This document shows, piece after piece, positions 22,880-34,453 of a DNA stretch of 64,000 bases (positions are counted from its first letter, which is position 1; every line of letters begins with the position of its first letter). This DNA is from Wyeomyia smithii. Lineage: Eukaryota > Arthropoda > Insecta > Diptera > Culicidae. The stretch lies in assembly GCF_029784165.1 (NCBI RefSeq), contig NC_073696.1:189200498-189264497 (forward strand). Reading direction: 5' to 3'. The notes beneath the pieces are model-generated. The model was not told where the DNA came from. It was given only the letters and a program-made list of their open reading frames with translations, and made no database searches. Both the position numbers and the translations under genes were made by a program.

Positions 22880-23582
22880 CTTTATCTATCTAAACAACCG
22901 ATCGAATTCGGTGATTTTATGACAATGTCAGAAAAATATTTCAAGAAAATTTATTGAATAATACAGATTCTGCTTAACTTGACAGCCTAAAATCTCTTTT
23001 GGCGAGATTCTCAAAATTAATGCCAAAAACTCTCAAAACGTTTCGCTAAATTTCTAAATTTCCAGTAGGACTTGGAAATAAACGGTCCAAATTTATGACT
23101 TTTGCCGTTTCCAGAGTGATTTGAAAATAATTTCGCGGGCGCCGAGAAATTTTCCTTTTACCCAGAGACCCCAAAATTACCTCCCAGACCGGGAGAAAAT
23201 TTGCGTGCACTTCGAGTGAGACCGACATAGTGCGGTAAGACGTAGGACTATACGTCTTACCGCACTATATCGGGATACATTCTGCGGAAACAAAAACCAA
23301 AGTGTGAAAGATTTCAATCGGTGATATGGGTTGCCGTTTTTTTATGTAGAAATTTTGCGCAGTCGTAATTTGTACATAATCGACAATTTCCTTCAATCCT
23401 TGTTTAAATTTGCGATAAATTTGTTTGTTTTAGTGTTGGTATGAAAAAAAATCACAGAAAGGTTGTATGCAAAGCCACGACCGCAAGGTTGAAGTAGAAT
23501 ACTTTTACAAGAAAGATAACTCGGCTGCTTGCGTGTCAGTCATTTTTTCTAGTAAATAAACGTTGACCGTTCATTGGCAGTA
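22880..23582. other. Gene-free, with a 52-nt perfect-looking hairpin at 23222-23273
   Basis: ATAGTGCGGTAAGACGTA (23227-23244) is followed after six bases by its exact complement (23251-23268). Pairing extends outward by CCGA with one mismatch, giving a stem of about 23 bp with a 6-nt loop. The rest of the interval has no supportable feature. Confidence 0.6.
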
Positions 23583-23600
23583 TTGTAATTTCTTTATGTT

Positions 23601-23732
<132 letters not shown>

Positions 23733-23830
23733 TTTAATATTTTTAAATATTGTGCAAATGAGAAGTTGAAGTGCTGCCGAATTGTTATATGCACATTTAA
23801 TACGACATCATTAAACGGAAACGGAACAAA

Positions 23831-23991
23831 GGCTACGGTTATGCAGAACCCGAATGACGGCGCGATGCGATTCGCCTTACCGTGGTGAAATGTACAGCTC
23901 TTTTTAAGGCGAAGTAGAGCTATACATTTCAACACATTTTGTCTTGCCGAATCGCATCGCGCCGTTATTTGCGTTCTGCATATCCGTAGCC
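23831..23991. mobile_element. Foldback MITE, 161 bp
   Basis: The left arm beginning GGCTACGGTTATGCAGAAC is mirrored by the complement of the right end (GTTCTGCATATCCGTAGCC). A second inner pair (GAAATGTACAGCTC / GAGCTATACATTTC) makes nearly the whole element palindromic. GACGGCGCGATGCGATTCG is present in both arms. The flanks share CAAA, a tentative duplication. Confidence 0.6.
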
Positions 23992-24194
23992 AAACACTAA
24001 GCGACGCACGTAACACGTAATAATAGTCAGAGTATGTACTCTATAGTATAACTTTGGATTATAGCGCAGATTATAACTTTGGATTATAGCGCAAAACGAG
24101 AAAATATTAACTCTTCAAATATTCATTTTTGTTTTTCAAATTTCTGTTGTTCAATTTAATATCCGGTGAAATGTCTGTTTATTATCTGATGAAG

Positions 24195-26310
24195 GCTCTT
24201 ATATAGGCCAAATGATGCATTCCCAATTCACTAGGTCCATAACTCTGCCGACCGTGCTTGGGCAAGCAATCGTATAACGACCAATCAGAGGTCGAATTTT
24301 GTGTTTTGACAAGGCTTAAGGATTTTCAATAGTACAATAGTTCGAATAATAAAATTGCACTTTCATGCATCTGGTAGGAATCTTAGAAGATTTTCTCATC
24401 GATTGCTGCAAAAACGAAGGAAATCCATCGAAAACTAACCGATTCATTAGCATTTGAAATTGGACATATTTCTCACTTTTTTCAGTTTTAGATTTTCATT
24501 TCACATCCCTATGTAGCCGAACTTCCTGAGAGAAGTACTCTACTTCAAAATGCAATCAGAACTTTTCGTGCTCTGTTATGCAGATATGACATTTAGATGA
24601 GGACTTATGGTATATCATGTGCGGAACCTTTTAGGCGCAGTTCAGACCTTTTGTTTCAGTAAACTGTTGTACCTTTTATAAATCTTTGTTTATGCAACGA
24701 AAATGATGAGAATTAAAAGTTAGAATTATTTTGCCTTTTATTACATCCCTTAGGAGAGTTCAAAAGTTATGCTTATATTGTATGCACGACAATATATAAA
24801 TTTCATCATTTTCGCAGTATTATATCCAAGGTAAATTAGACATGAGAGCATAAGGAATAAATAAATGGTTCGATTTCTCCTACCTCTAGTAGAAGGCCCT
24901 TCTCCAGCGTCCCAACCAGAGGTTGGACACGTGTTATCTCGGGCTGCTTTTACATTGACCTCCGTACTGGTACTTGGTTTCTTCGATGCACTTCCCCCAT
25001 GCTGGTCCTTCGCGCGTTTCCGAGCATCACGCTTGTATTTGGCGTTCATATATTTAGACATAGCACTGAATACACTTCCGATGGATTTCTCAATAAATGC
25101 AGTAAATGCACTCGTAGTCTCTTACCCGAGAATAATAAAACACTTCCAAGAAATGGTGCACTAGTAAAAAGACAATTTCCACGTGTTGTAACGTGCTGGA
25201 GCACGAAATCTATGTCTGTGATAGGGAACCTTCACGTTCACGAGGCATGACTGGAGAAACGCGTCTGATAATGCGGTAAAATTTTTAATGTCTTTTTGTG
25301 CAAATTATTGTACTCAGACAAAAACCTGTTTTGAATTGGATGAATTTTTAGTGAATAAACGTTAACCGTTTGTTATTCAAAGTTGGTCATGCTGATCGCA
25401 GCCTTTGCGCTGCCCCTACAGTGGGGGGTTTACTAAATAAAGTAAAAGTAAAAATTAGACAACTACAACAGAATTTGATTGCATCCTGCACAGAATGTCT
25501 GCTTGTGTTGATGCCAGAAAATTATTAACCTTCAATTATTCTATTTGCCTTGAAAAAAGCATTCCCCGGTTCAAAATCGGTTGCTAATTACAACCTTTGA
25601 GCTGCCCTAACATTGGGGGAATTAAGATACACGGACAACATGCACTGTGGAAGCTATTTCACATTAGTAAATTCGACGGGTGCGACAGATTTGAATTGCT
25701 AGGATGCAACACAGAATGCTTGCTTGCGTTGACAAAAATTATTAACTTTCAATGACTTGTTTATTTGCCTTGAAAAAGGCATTATGATTTCCAAAATTGG
25801 ATTTCCTGATGGCAATCTTCATGCTGCTCCAACACGGGGGGAATAATGGCTGTCTGGCGACACACGTTGAGAAAAACCGCGCTTCTCCTGAGACGTGGTA
25901 ACCAACCACAGGGCTAGGGAAGGACGACTGCTGTTGTCGCTGTCTAGAACTATTATGAGCGGCTCCGGCTGAAACAGGCTCTTATATAGGCCAAAGCATG
26001 TTTTCAATCGCAAGGTATATGATCCTGTCGACCGTGCTTGGGAAGCAAGCATATAACGACCAATCAGAGGTCGAATTTTTCGTTTTGACAAGGCTTGACT
26101 ATTTTCAATAGTATTATATCTTATTTCGGGAAGAATCTTAGAAGATTTTCCAATCTATTGCTGCAAGAACGGAGGAAATCCATCGAATACTAACCGATTT
26201 ATTAGCATTTGAAATTGGACATATTTTTCACTTTTTTCGGTTTTAGATTTTCATTTCACATTCCTATGTAGCCGAACTTCCTGAGAGAAGTATACTACTT
26301 CAAAAAATAC
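24195..26310 (-). repeat. Degenerate array of small TATA-driven units, minus orientation
   Basis: Two ~340-bp direct repeats (24195-24545 and 25975-26310) share a TATATAAG box in minus orientation (24198-24205, 25981-25988). Each also has a CCAATCAGAGGTCGAA block about 80 bp upstream of that box, and GAGAAGTA..TACTTCAAAA at the distal end. Between them, three ~200-bp units contain a GGGGCAGC-like block (near 25400, 25590 and 25830). The two right-hand units end in a 6-bp stem with a TTTC loop (25766-25781, and 25546-25561 with one G-T pair), followed by AAATAA. No conserved long protein frame is present. The repeated gene or RNA is not one I can name. Confidence 0.45.
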
Positions 26311-27796
26311 ACAAACCGTTGTGAGGTTTGTTATATTGAGTGTTATATCGTTGCAAAAACAGCGACTCTACAATCTGTGAAAATTTTCATGCGTCTGGCA
26401 GCTTCGACCATAATCTAGCGCTGCCATCACTAAAGTGGTTAAAGTCGCAAGTTGGAGAAAGATGCCGTTAGCATTCCAAACGAGTAAGAATTTGAAATCT
26501 TACACGCGCTTTTTGGAGTTTTTTGTTCCTGCTAGGATATCTGTTATCTGTGGTAATACTGATGTAACCACATGATGGATCACAATAGTCAATATGTTGT
26601 TGGATTGATAAAATGATGGACAATTTTTTGTTGCTTTAGTTATCATTATCACTTCATTGCTTAGCAGTGAAAATTGAATAAAAGTTTCAAGGTCGAATTT
26701 TCACGAACATTATAGCACGCTTAGCACAGACTTCATGAGTAGACACCAACTGCCTGCTGCAATATCCTCTATATCAGCGGAAAAAAAATTGACAGAATCT
26801 CCCCGTCCCAATAGGTCAACTAATGTTTGCTTACCTGAGCTTAAACTATTTTGATGTCTTGAAGGTGAAGCTTTTTCGGGAAGTTCGTGACCACCTCCTT
26901 TATCAGACAGTTCAACAATCTGTTGTTAGAATGTTATTAAAACTGATGTCTTGAAGAAAAACATGCTGGTACATGCAACAGTACTGCACCGAGCCATGTA
27001 TGAATAGAGCGCTTTTTACTCGTCGTCTATCAGTGCAGAAGAACTCGATATTCATTTGTGAGCAGCCAAGCTAAGTGAAGACTACATCGTCGCTGTCGAC
27101 GCACAGTGGGGCGTGTTGGGCTAACGCGTAGGTATCGTGTTGCGATCTGGAAGACAATCGAAATGCGTATAAATTATCTTCTTTTTTTTGTTTCGTACAG
27201 AAGCAAATTACAGAAGGTGCCGCCGGGGCAGCAAAAATCTGTGTCTGATAGAAGGGTATATAAATTTGGTCCATTGTACAGGTAAAATTCGTAAATATTT
27301 TTGAACTCTACACTCTGTTGATTAAGGCAGACAATGTGTGCAGCAGGGGAAGCGAATAATAAGCGAACTGGAAATATGATACAGATTTGTAAAAATATAC
27401 CGCATACACTATACTCTATACGAAAGGTCCGCATGTGGCCTATGACGACCTAGATACTTGATCTGACCACCCGAGTGATTAGAGACATAGCACGGATTTA
27501 GTACTGAGAATCAAAATACGTTTCTGTTTGAGGATTAAATTGGTAAAAGAAAAACAAATAATTTTAAAAATATGATTGAACATAACTGCTCTTTTTTGGC
27601 ACATGTGTGCCAAAATCGAACCGTGTCAAAAGTAAAACGTGCTCAAATCAAATATAGCCTAGAGCGTCAAAATAAAATATAAAACTATCGTAGTCCTACG
27701 TCAACTTTGCGATCGTGTCTTGGATACCACCCTCCTACTATCGTAGTCCTACGTCAACTTTGCGGTCGCGTCTTGGATACCACCCTCCAACTACAC
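26311..27796. other. Gene-free stretch
   Basis: No gene is recognised. A 48-bp block near 27360-27410 (AATAAGCGAACTGGAAATAT and on) is nearly identical to 17955-18000 inside the hAT element, so part of this interval belongs to the same repeat family. At 27680-27790 a ~55-bp unit (CTATCGTAGTCCTACGTC) is tandemly duplicated. Confidence 0.4.
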
Positions 27797-27975
27797 TACA
27801 GTCGCTTTCTACGCGGGGGATACATGCCGCGTAAAAAAAAACCGCGTATATTCCGGAATCAGCGTAAAAAAACCGCGTAAATTCCGGAACCCGCGTAAAA
27901 AACCGCGTAAATTCCGGAATACGCAAAAAAAAGCCGCGTAAAAAACGCGTAAAAAGTGACCTTAGTGTATATAAT
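27797..27975. repeat. CCGCGTAAATTCCGGAA tandem repeat / MITE
   Basis: It starts TACAGTCGCTTTCTACGCGG and ends with the complement of TACACTAAGGTCACTTTTTA. In between are three to four copies of CCGCGTAAATTCCGGAA. This is the same family, in inverse orientation, as 4806-5010. Confidence 0.55.
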
Positions 27976-28305
27976 ATTTCTTTCCTCTCTTATGCAAAAA
28001 AAAAAAAAAACAAGTATCAACAGCTTCGTAGTCCCGAATAACCGTCGCACGTTTTTCTGTGCTCGGTTGACAGCTATGCGCAGATTTCGTTTTCATGGAG
28101 CGAACTACCTATATACTTCCGACAGCTTAGGCTAGCACATTTCATTAACAAACATGGGTAGTATTAGGTACCTACATTTACAAAAATAAAACAGAATCGT
28201 CTGTTCGCAACCCACGATTAGTTTAGATCTGATTTGAAAACTCACACTGTGAATATGACTTGAATCTAAAGTACCTACATTTAAAGAAAGCACTGGTTTA
28301 AACAG

Positions 28306-28451
28306 TACAGTGAAGTATTTTTTACACGATAAATACGTACCGTGCAAAAACCGCGCTATTTCGAAAAAACGACGGGAAAAAAACACTGTATTTGGAAAAT
28401 CGTCGTAAAAAACGTGTAAAATGAAATCGTTTAAAAAAAGACCTCACTGTA
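28306..28451. mobile_element. Short TA-flanked MITE, 146 bp
   Basis: The ends TACAGTGAAGTATTTTTTACA and the complement of TACAGTGAGGTCTTTTTTTA are imperfect inverted repeats bounded by TA. The interior repeats AAAACCGCG/AAAACGTGT motifs related to the ACGCGG family. It is non-coding. Confidence 0.5.
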
Positions 28452-28499
28452 CTGCTTAATACATATGCCGATATCGTTATCGATGGATAGGGCAATCGA

Positions 28500-29212
28500 A
28501 ATGAGGACAACATGCCGAAAAACCATTCGTTTTTTTCCTAACGCAGAATTTGAACTATTCATAGAAATGCTGTTTTGTGACGAGAGTAGAACAGGTAGTT
28601 TTAATGTATGCACGTGATGGGTATCACAGGTATAATCACTTTCATTGTCGTTTGTAAACCTGCTTTTTTGTTGTAGGTATGATATGAGACTATTAGGCAT
28701 ACCAACAGGTCGATGACACATGTTTAGCACGTTGTTCCGCCTGACCAAGGCCGTTAAGACTGAAGTCGGATCTCAGTGGATAACTGGTTCGGGGCAGCGT
28801 TGCCAGGTATCCATATTTAGCTGGATTATCCAGATTTTTGGACATGTATCCAGGTAAACAGCTTTGATGTCAAATTATCCAGATTTTTCATGGATGATCC
28901 AGATTTTATCCAGATTTTATTTTCTCTGTTCCGCAAAAAGGTCATCACTTCAATTTTGGCGCGAAATTTTGCAATTTTGTCACCTTAAATTTTGCGTACA
29001 CCAAGACTTTTATCCGAAAAATTAACCTTCCACCCCACGAAATGACTGCCAGATTTTTTCCAGATTTTTATTTTGCCTTTTCCAGATTTTTTTAAAAATG
29101 ACCTGGCAACGCTGGTTCGGGGTGTTATTCTATATGTACTAGACGAGCACGACCAAGACCTGAAGACTGTTAATACATGATTTATAGACGATAGCCATCA
29201 GTCTGACTTGAG
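28500..29212 (+). promoter_or_regulatory. Duplicated upstream region of protease copy 2, interrupted by a hAT MITE
   Basis: 28550-28794 and 29115-29212 align in order with 440-871 upstream of copy 1 (shared blocks TAGAACAGGTAGTT, TGGGTATCACAGGTAT and CAGTCTGACTTGAGATGCGA). The alignment is cut by a 320-bp transposon at 28795-29114. The regulatory elements themselves are not recognisable. Confidence 0.6.
28795..29114. mobile_element. hAT-type MITE, 320 bp, in the upstream region of protease copy 2
   Basis: It has perfect 14-bp inverted ends CAGCGTTGCCAGGT / ACCTGGCAACGCTG and an exact 8-bp duplication GTTCGGGG (28787-28794 and 29115-29122). The empty site is preserved in copy 1 (near 773-780, GTTCTGGG). 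ATCCAGATTTT motifs crowd both subterminal regions. The insertion lies about 100 bp upstream of the ATG at 29213. Confidence 0.9.
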
Positions 29213-32181
29213 ATGCGATCGAGTGCAGTGCGCGGATTGGAAATTTCCCTGAGATTGTTAGTTATTCTCGGCTTAAAAATTGTGATAACGACCGGTCGCT
29301 TGCAACCAGCAGAAAATGTGTTCCCCACCGATGTGAACAAAGCATTACTACCAAATTACAGGCAAAATTTGAATGGTGCGCTTCTTACTACCTCAAATTA
29401 TCTGTAAGATAAATAAACGTAATTGATGCTTACAGATTGTCACCTTCGTTATCACAAGTATGGCGATTATAATTTGGTTTATCCAATATTCGGAGTTCCA
29501 GTGCAAATTGGTGAATTTGCTCACATGGCGGCAATCGGGTGGATTAAATCCAACAATGTAGTTGAATTCAGTTGCGGTGGGTCGTTAATTACACCAAGTC
29601 ACGTGTTGACCGCTGCACATTGCGGTAGTCGTGATGGACAACCACCCGATGTGGTACGTTTAGGAGTAATCAACGTTAACGTAAGCATCGATGACCCAAG
29701 CAATAAATTTGCCCAACAGTATAGAATTGCTTCCTTCAAACGTCATCCCGAGCATAGATTTTCGGCTTTCTATAACGATATTGCCATTATAACACTGGAA
29801 AGAACAGCCACAATAAATGACGTAGTAACACCAGCATGTCTTTGGAACCAAGACGCTTTAGAATTTCCAAGATTAGAAGCAGCTGGATTCGGACAAACTT
29901 CGTTTGGTGGAAGTCAAACCCCAATCTTACTGAAAGTTAAGCTTTCATCCATCAACAATGTCGAATGTCGAAATTATCACGCTCCAGATAATCGTAAACT
30001 ACGACAGGGGATAATTGACTCGCAAATGTGTGCGCAGGATAGTAAAATGGACACTTGCTCTGGCGATTCGGGAGGACCTTTACAAATCAAACTTATGTCG
30101 AATCACCGGACAACACCCTATTTAGTGGGAATAACATCATTTGGATCCTTCTGTGGAACGCCAATTCCATCTGTTTATACCCGTGTGTCTAAATACATTT
30201 CATGGATTGAAACGGAAACCAAAACATCGTTTACATCGGTAGAATGTAATGCTAGGTATGTACATTTGCGAGAAGCAGATGAATCTATGATGTCTACAAG
30301 TACAGGCGATCACGTGTTCATCGAACCAGAAAAAAGTTATATGGACATCGAAACATTCCCAAAACACCAGGCTTACCTGGGCTACAGTGCCGGAAAATTG
30401 ATTCAGTGGAATTGTGGCGGAGTACTAATCAATGAAGATTATGTTCTGACGGTGGCCCATTGTGACAAGTTCATATTCGATCAAACACCGAGTCATGTTA
30501 AAATTGGAGATTTGAACATTCACAGCAATAGTCCTCAAGCTCAAATAATCAAAATTGAAACATTCATCAAACATCCCAGCTATAATCCTGGTTTCTTGAA
30601 TAACGACATTGCATTAGTCAAACTCGCCACCGATGTGAGGTAAACAACTTTCCGGGAATTCCCATTTCAAGGTTAAAATTTAAATCTTTTGCAGGATAGG
30701 CCCCAGTGCGCTTCCTGCTTGTTTGGTGAATAACGACTTGACTATGCCGTTTTATGAAATGGGTGGATTGGGACCATACAATCTGAACAATTTTTTGCGC
30801 GATGATGAAATTGCGTCACTGAGTAATTTATATGCCTGCATTTTAAAGATATTTCATAATGGTCGTTATTTTTAGATAGCAGTCTCACTTTAACTCGCAT
30901 GCGAGTAGATGCTATACCATGCCAGCGTACAAATAGTAGTAAAATTATGTGTGCCAAGAATAACAAATTTTTGGTCCTTAACACTTGCAGGGTACGTTTC
31001 AAAAACTTTTAATATGTTTTACATTTTTTTAATAGTTTTATTATTTGAATTTAATTTGTTCAGATAGAGCACGGTGGTGGTCTGGAACGAGAAACTTGGC
31101 ACTATGATCGATATTTCCAGTATGTTTTTGGCCTTACAGTCGCTGGTAAAGATTGTGGTTTTGGCAGTGAAGCTTACTTCATTCGTACTTCCGCTCATAG
31201 CCAATGGATAGAATCGATTGTTCTAGGGAAAAATCCGGCCCCCGTTCTGAGTCGATCTGCTCGACAGATTTTTTTCCCGACAGATGATGATAGATTTTAC
31301 AGCACAGTTGACCACAGAGGTTCTGAAACACCTACGAAGCAAACGTATACCTTGAAGAAATGTGTTACCTATTGGAAACAATACAAACAGCCTGAGGTAG
31401 AAGAGTATGAAATGATTCCTTCGAATGGACGAACTGTTCGAAGAGGGGAGTATCCCCATATAGCTTTCGTTGGTGTCCGTCGAAACAATGTAATCAGCTG
31501 GAGTTGCACGGCAGTAATAGTTAGCGATCGGTTCGTTCTATCTAGTGCAAGTTGCGTTAATGCAAAGTCTCCGAATGTTGTTCGGCTAGGAACAGTTGAA
31601 TTGAAAAGTTTAGTTGGAAGTCCTGATGTCCAAGATATTGCGATCGAGCGAATTGTGCAGCATACAAATTTTAATACCGCTACGTTAAGAGCAGACCTAG
31701 CACTAATCAAGCTAGTATCAAGTGTAACCTTCAACAGTAAAGTATTACCAGCTTGTTTATGGTCCAACTCAGAAGCTGTGCAGCTAAAACTGTATTCCCT
31801 AGGAACTAGTGAAAGTATGTTATTAAAATTCTGATGCATGTTAAGATTCGATTTATACTTTTATTTTTTACAGGTCAGCTTACTGTGCGTCCTCGACTCA
31901 CTAAGTACAACCAAGATTGTCGTAAATTTTACCAACTGCAAAATTTATTGGATGAGGAACAGTTGTGTGCTGAAAATTACTACGTTAGCAAAAATTCGTG
32001 TCAGGATCGCAACGGAGATCCTATTGAAGGAATAATAGCCACTGCAAATATCAAAATATCTATTGTCGTTGGAACCACAGCATATCATTCGGGTTGTCCC
32101 GGAAACGGACAGGATACAATAACCATCTACACCCGACTGGCAGCATTTATGGACTGGATTAGAACTGTTGTTGAATCCTAA
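29213..32181 (+). CDS. Multidomain secreted serine protease / homolog, copy 2 (CLIP-less; exon 1 junction damaged)
   Basis: Downstream exons match copy 1 exactly in structure: 29436..30639, 30695..30822, 30876..30991, 31064..31814, 31874..32181, all in phase with GT..AG introns of 53-72 nt. Unit 1 has an intact triad (TAAHC, NDIAI, CSGDSGGP). Unit 2 has AHC and NDIAL but CRIEHGGG, so the Ser is His. Unit 3 is inactive (SSASC, SCQDRNGD). Two differences stand out. A net 111-bp in-frame deletion removes the whole CLIP domain; the text now reads STVDHRGSETPTKQ. In exon 1 (29213..~29404), where copy 1 has CTGCGAGGTAAAT, copy 2 has CTGTAAGATAAAT. This creates a stop and removes the copy-1-type donor. 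The new GTAAGA donor would put the rest out of frame. Either ATG 29426 is used, giving a protein without signal peptide, another first exon exists, or the gene is an early pseudogene. Confidence 0.7.
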
Positions 32182-32646
32182 TATGAATTAGATGTTAATT
32201 ATATAGAAAATTTGTTCTCATCAGTCTAAGCAGTTGTTATGTTTATAATCGCCATACTCCTTTACTGCTGAGGTATGTGCAAGCGTCACATGTTACAAAA
32301 AGCAAAATGAGAAAAACGTACCTAGAAAACGATTTTCAATCGTATAACCAAATACTACGCATCAAAGTGCCTGTGTCAAACTGAAGTGTAAAGGGTTGAG
32401 GTCCCAAAAGTTTTGATATTTTACACATAAAAATTTACTGTTACCTTAACATGTCCGTCTTGTCCCCCCTCCTTATTTCTAGAATTAACCTCATGATGTG
32501 ACAACATATTTTATAACCACGTAAAAAAATATAACGTTAGGCAATAAAACCTCGAAAATGTTAAAATGTAACATTTGACGCTTATGCATCCCACGGAAGT
32601 TTTGTTTGTAGTCGACTTTAGTGATATTAATTTTTATCATACTCAA
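32182..32646. other. Gene-free 3' flank of protease copy 2
   Basis: AT-rich sequence following the stop codon at 32181. It presumably contains the 3' UTR; no clear AATAAA lies close to the stop. No other feature is seen. Confidence 0.4.
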
Positions 32647-33548
32647 TAGGGTGGGGAAAAATGATCGATTTTCCAGAACCAAGCTTTTTTGGTTCCTTTT
32701 GGAGCCCCAAACAATCCTAAACTTACCGGAAGTCGATTGGTTTTGTCTCCGCTTGGCGCATTGCATTTCAAATTTGTATGGAAATGTATATGGGAAAACC
32801 TACTTTTTTGCATTTATCTTTCTAGAGAGCTCAATAATACTCTAATAACGCACTACATTATGTTAAAGTAGTATTTTACATGCCTAACAACTTTGACGAA
32901 GACACTGAAGAGCTAGGATGTTCATAAGAAGAGCTATAGCTGTTCAAAGTTGAGTATGTCGATTTAAATTCAGAAAATCTTGTTTTCTGCCAACATTACC
33001 AATGTACCGGCGCCAGTAGGATTCCCATCAGAAATAACCTGTTGTAACGAGTTTATACACTCAGCTGGATCAAACAAACAATTCCAGGTCAATATTTTAG
33101 GCGTAGGTAGAATCTACAACGTGCTTCAGAGGTTACTTCTGATGGAAATCTGACTATCGCCGGTACGGTGGCAGTGATGGCAGAAAAAATGATTAGCAAC
33201 ATAAATTTTGACATACTCAACTTTGAACAGCTCCAGCATTTTTTTGGGACACCCTAGCTCTTTGAAGTCTTCGGCCAAGTTGTTTGGCATCAAAAAGCCT
33301 ACCATTTAAAGTCATGAAACCTATGGTTTGAGCCGCTTTGAGGTCTTTAGAATGGAAAATGCAAAAACGTTGGTTTTTCCATACAAACCTTCATATAAAT
33401 TTGAAATGAAATGCGCCAGGCGTAGACTAAACCAATCGACTCCCGATAAATTTAGGATTGTTTGGGGCTCCAAATAGAACAAAAAAAACTTGGTTCTGGC
33501 TTTCTGCTATCAAGTTTCGTTTTTCCCATATAACGATTCCCCACCCTA
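32647..33548. mobile_element. hAT-type foldback element, 902 bp
   Basis: It has the exact 8-bp duplication ATACTCAA (32639-32646 and 33549-33556) and ends TAGGGTGGGGAA / TTCCCCACCCTA. The two arms stay complementary for roughly 200 bp: the segments around CAAACAATCCTAAA and GTCGATTGGTTT on the left recur inverted near 33430-33480. A second inner inverted repeat includes CAACTTTGA..CAGCT. No coding frame. Confidence 0.85.
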
Positions 33549-33565
33549 ATACTCAACTACTCTTA

Positions 33566-33769
33566 AGCCTGTAGTACACTCTTTGTCTAATGGTCAAATA
33601 TTTGACCTTCTGACATAATGGTCAAATTTATTTGACATCATGGTTGTTGTTTGCCCGTGTTTGTCCCATGTTAAAATTGGAGAGTGACAAATAATTATCT
33701 TTGACCAAATTTTTATCTGCCAAAAAGTGACAAATATTTGACGCTCGGTCAAAGAGTGTACTACAGGCT
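33566..33769. mobile_element. Harbinger-type MITE, 204 bp
   Basis: The inverted ends AGCCTGTAGTACACTCTTTG / CAAAGAGTGTACTACAGGCT are perfect over 20 bp and are flanked by TTA at 33563-33565 and 33770-33772. The interior repeats GTCAAATATTTGAC-like motifs. It lies 9 bp beyond the preceding hAT duplication. Confidence 0.8.
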
Positions 33770-34024
33770 TTAATCTTATCAACTTCATTAGGAAAAGTTA
33801 CGAAACGTTAAACAGAGGATATTTTTTACTATATTGTTTGATTAACAACGCGATCTTTTTGTGTATGAATATTAAAACAGAAATATAAGTTTTTTGCAAT
33901 TCAATGAACAACAAATAATGGCTACAAATATCATAAACGCCAATAAACAAAGGTTAACGCGCGATTGCAGTAAAAAAGTTTTTTTTTGTTCTAGCAACGA
34001 AAACATTATGTATCGGTATGCTGG

Positions 34025-34445
34025 TAGAGATGGTCGGGTTTGGCTTTTTTCGAACCCGTACCCGACCCGTACCCGAATTTTTTTTTCGGTTGAAACCCGA
34101 ACCCGAGACTTTTTTTCTCGATTGAACCCGAACCCGAAAATTTTATTTTTGTGAAATCTAAACCCGAAACTGTGAAACCCGAACCCGAGATTTTTTTTGA
34201 GGGTCGATTTTTTGTACCAATTTGAGGCTGCCCTGAAGCTCTGAGCCTCAAATGGTATTGAAATGTTAGTGATTTTTACAGTTGCATGAAGTTGGACATT
34301 ATTATCTTATAAAAATGCTTATTTGATATAGTCGAGTTTCGGGTTTTCAGACCTAACGGGTTTAGGGCATTTTCAAACCCGAACCCGACGAGTACAGGTC
34401 GGGTTCAGGTTTCGGGTTTGAAAGCCCGAAACCCGACCTTCTTTA
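34025..34445. mobile_element. hAT-type MITE rich in AACCCGAACCCG, 421 bp
   Basis: It has the exact 8-bp duplication TATGCTGG (34017-34024 and 34446-34453). The ends TAGAGATGGTCGGGTTT and the complement of TAAAGAAGGTCGGGTTT are inverted repeats. Both arms are packed with CCCGAACCCG hexamer-type motifs, candidate transposase-binding sites. Non-coding. Confidence 0.82.
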
Positions 34446-34453
34446 TATGCTGG

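Noticed and set aside
24884..25061. Possible minus-strand exon starting MSKYMNAKYKRDARKRAKD and ending at a GTAGGA donor
   Set aside because: Only one isolated open stretch with a weak donor and no partner exon; lies within a repeated region.
25766..25781. Bona fide histone mRNA 3' stem-loop
   Set aside because: The 6-bp stem and TTTC loop fit, but the outer bases differ from the consensus and no histone frame is nearby, so it is reported only as histone-like.
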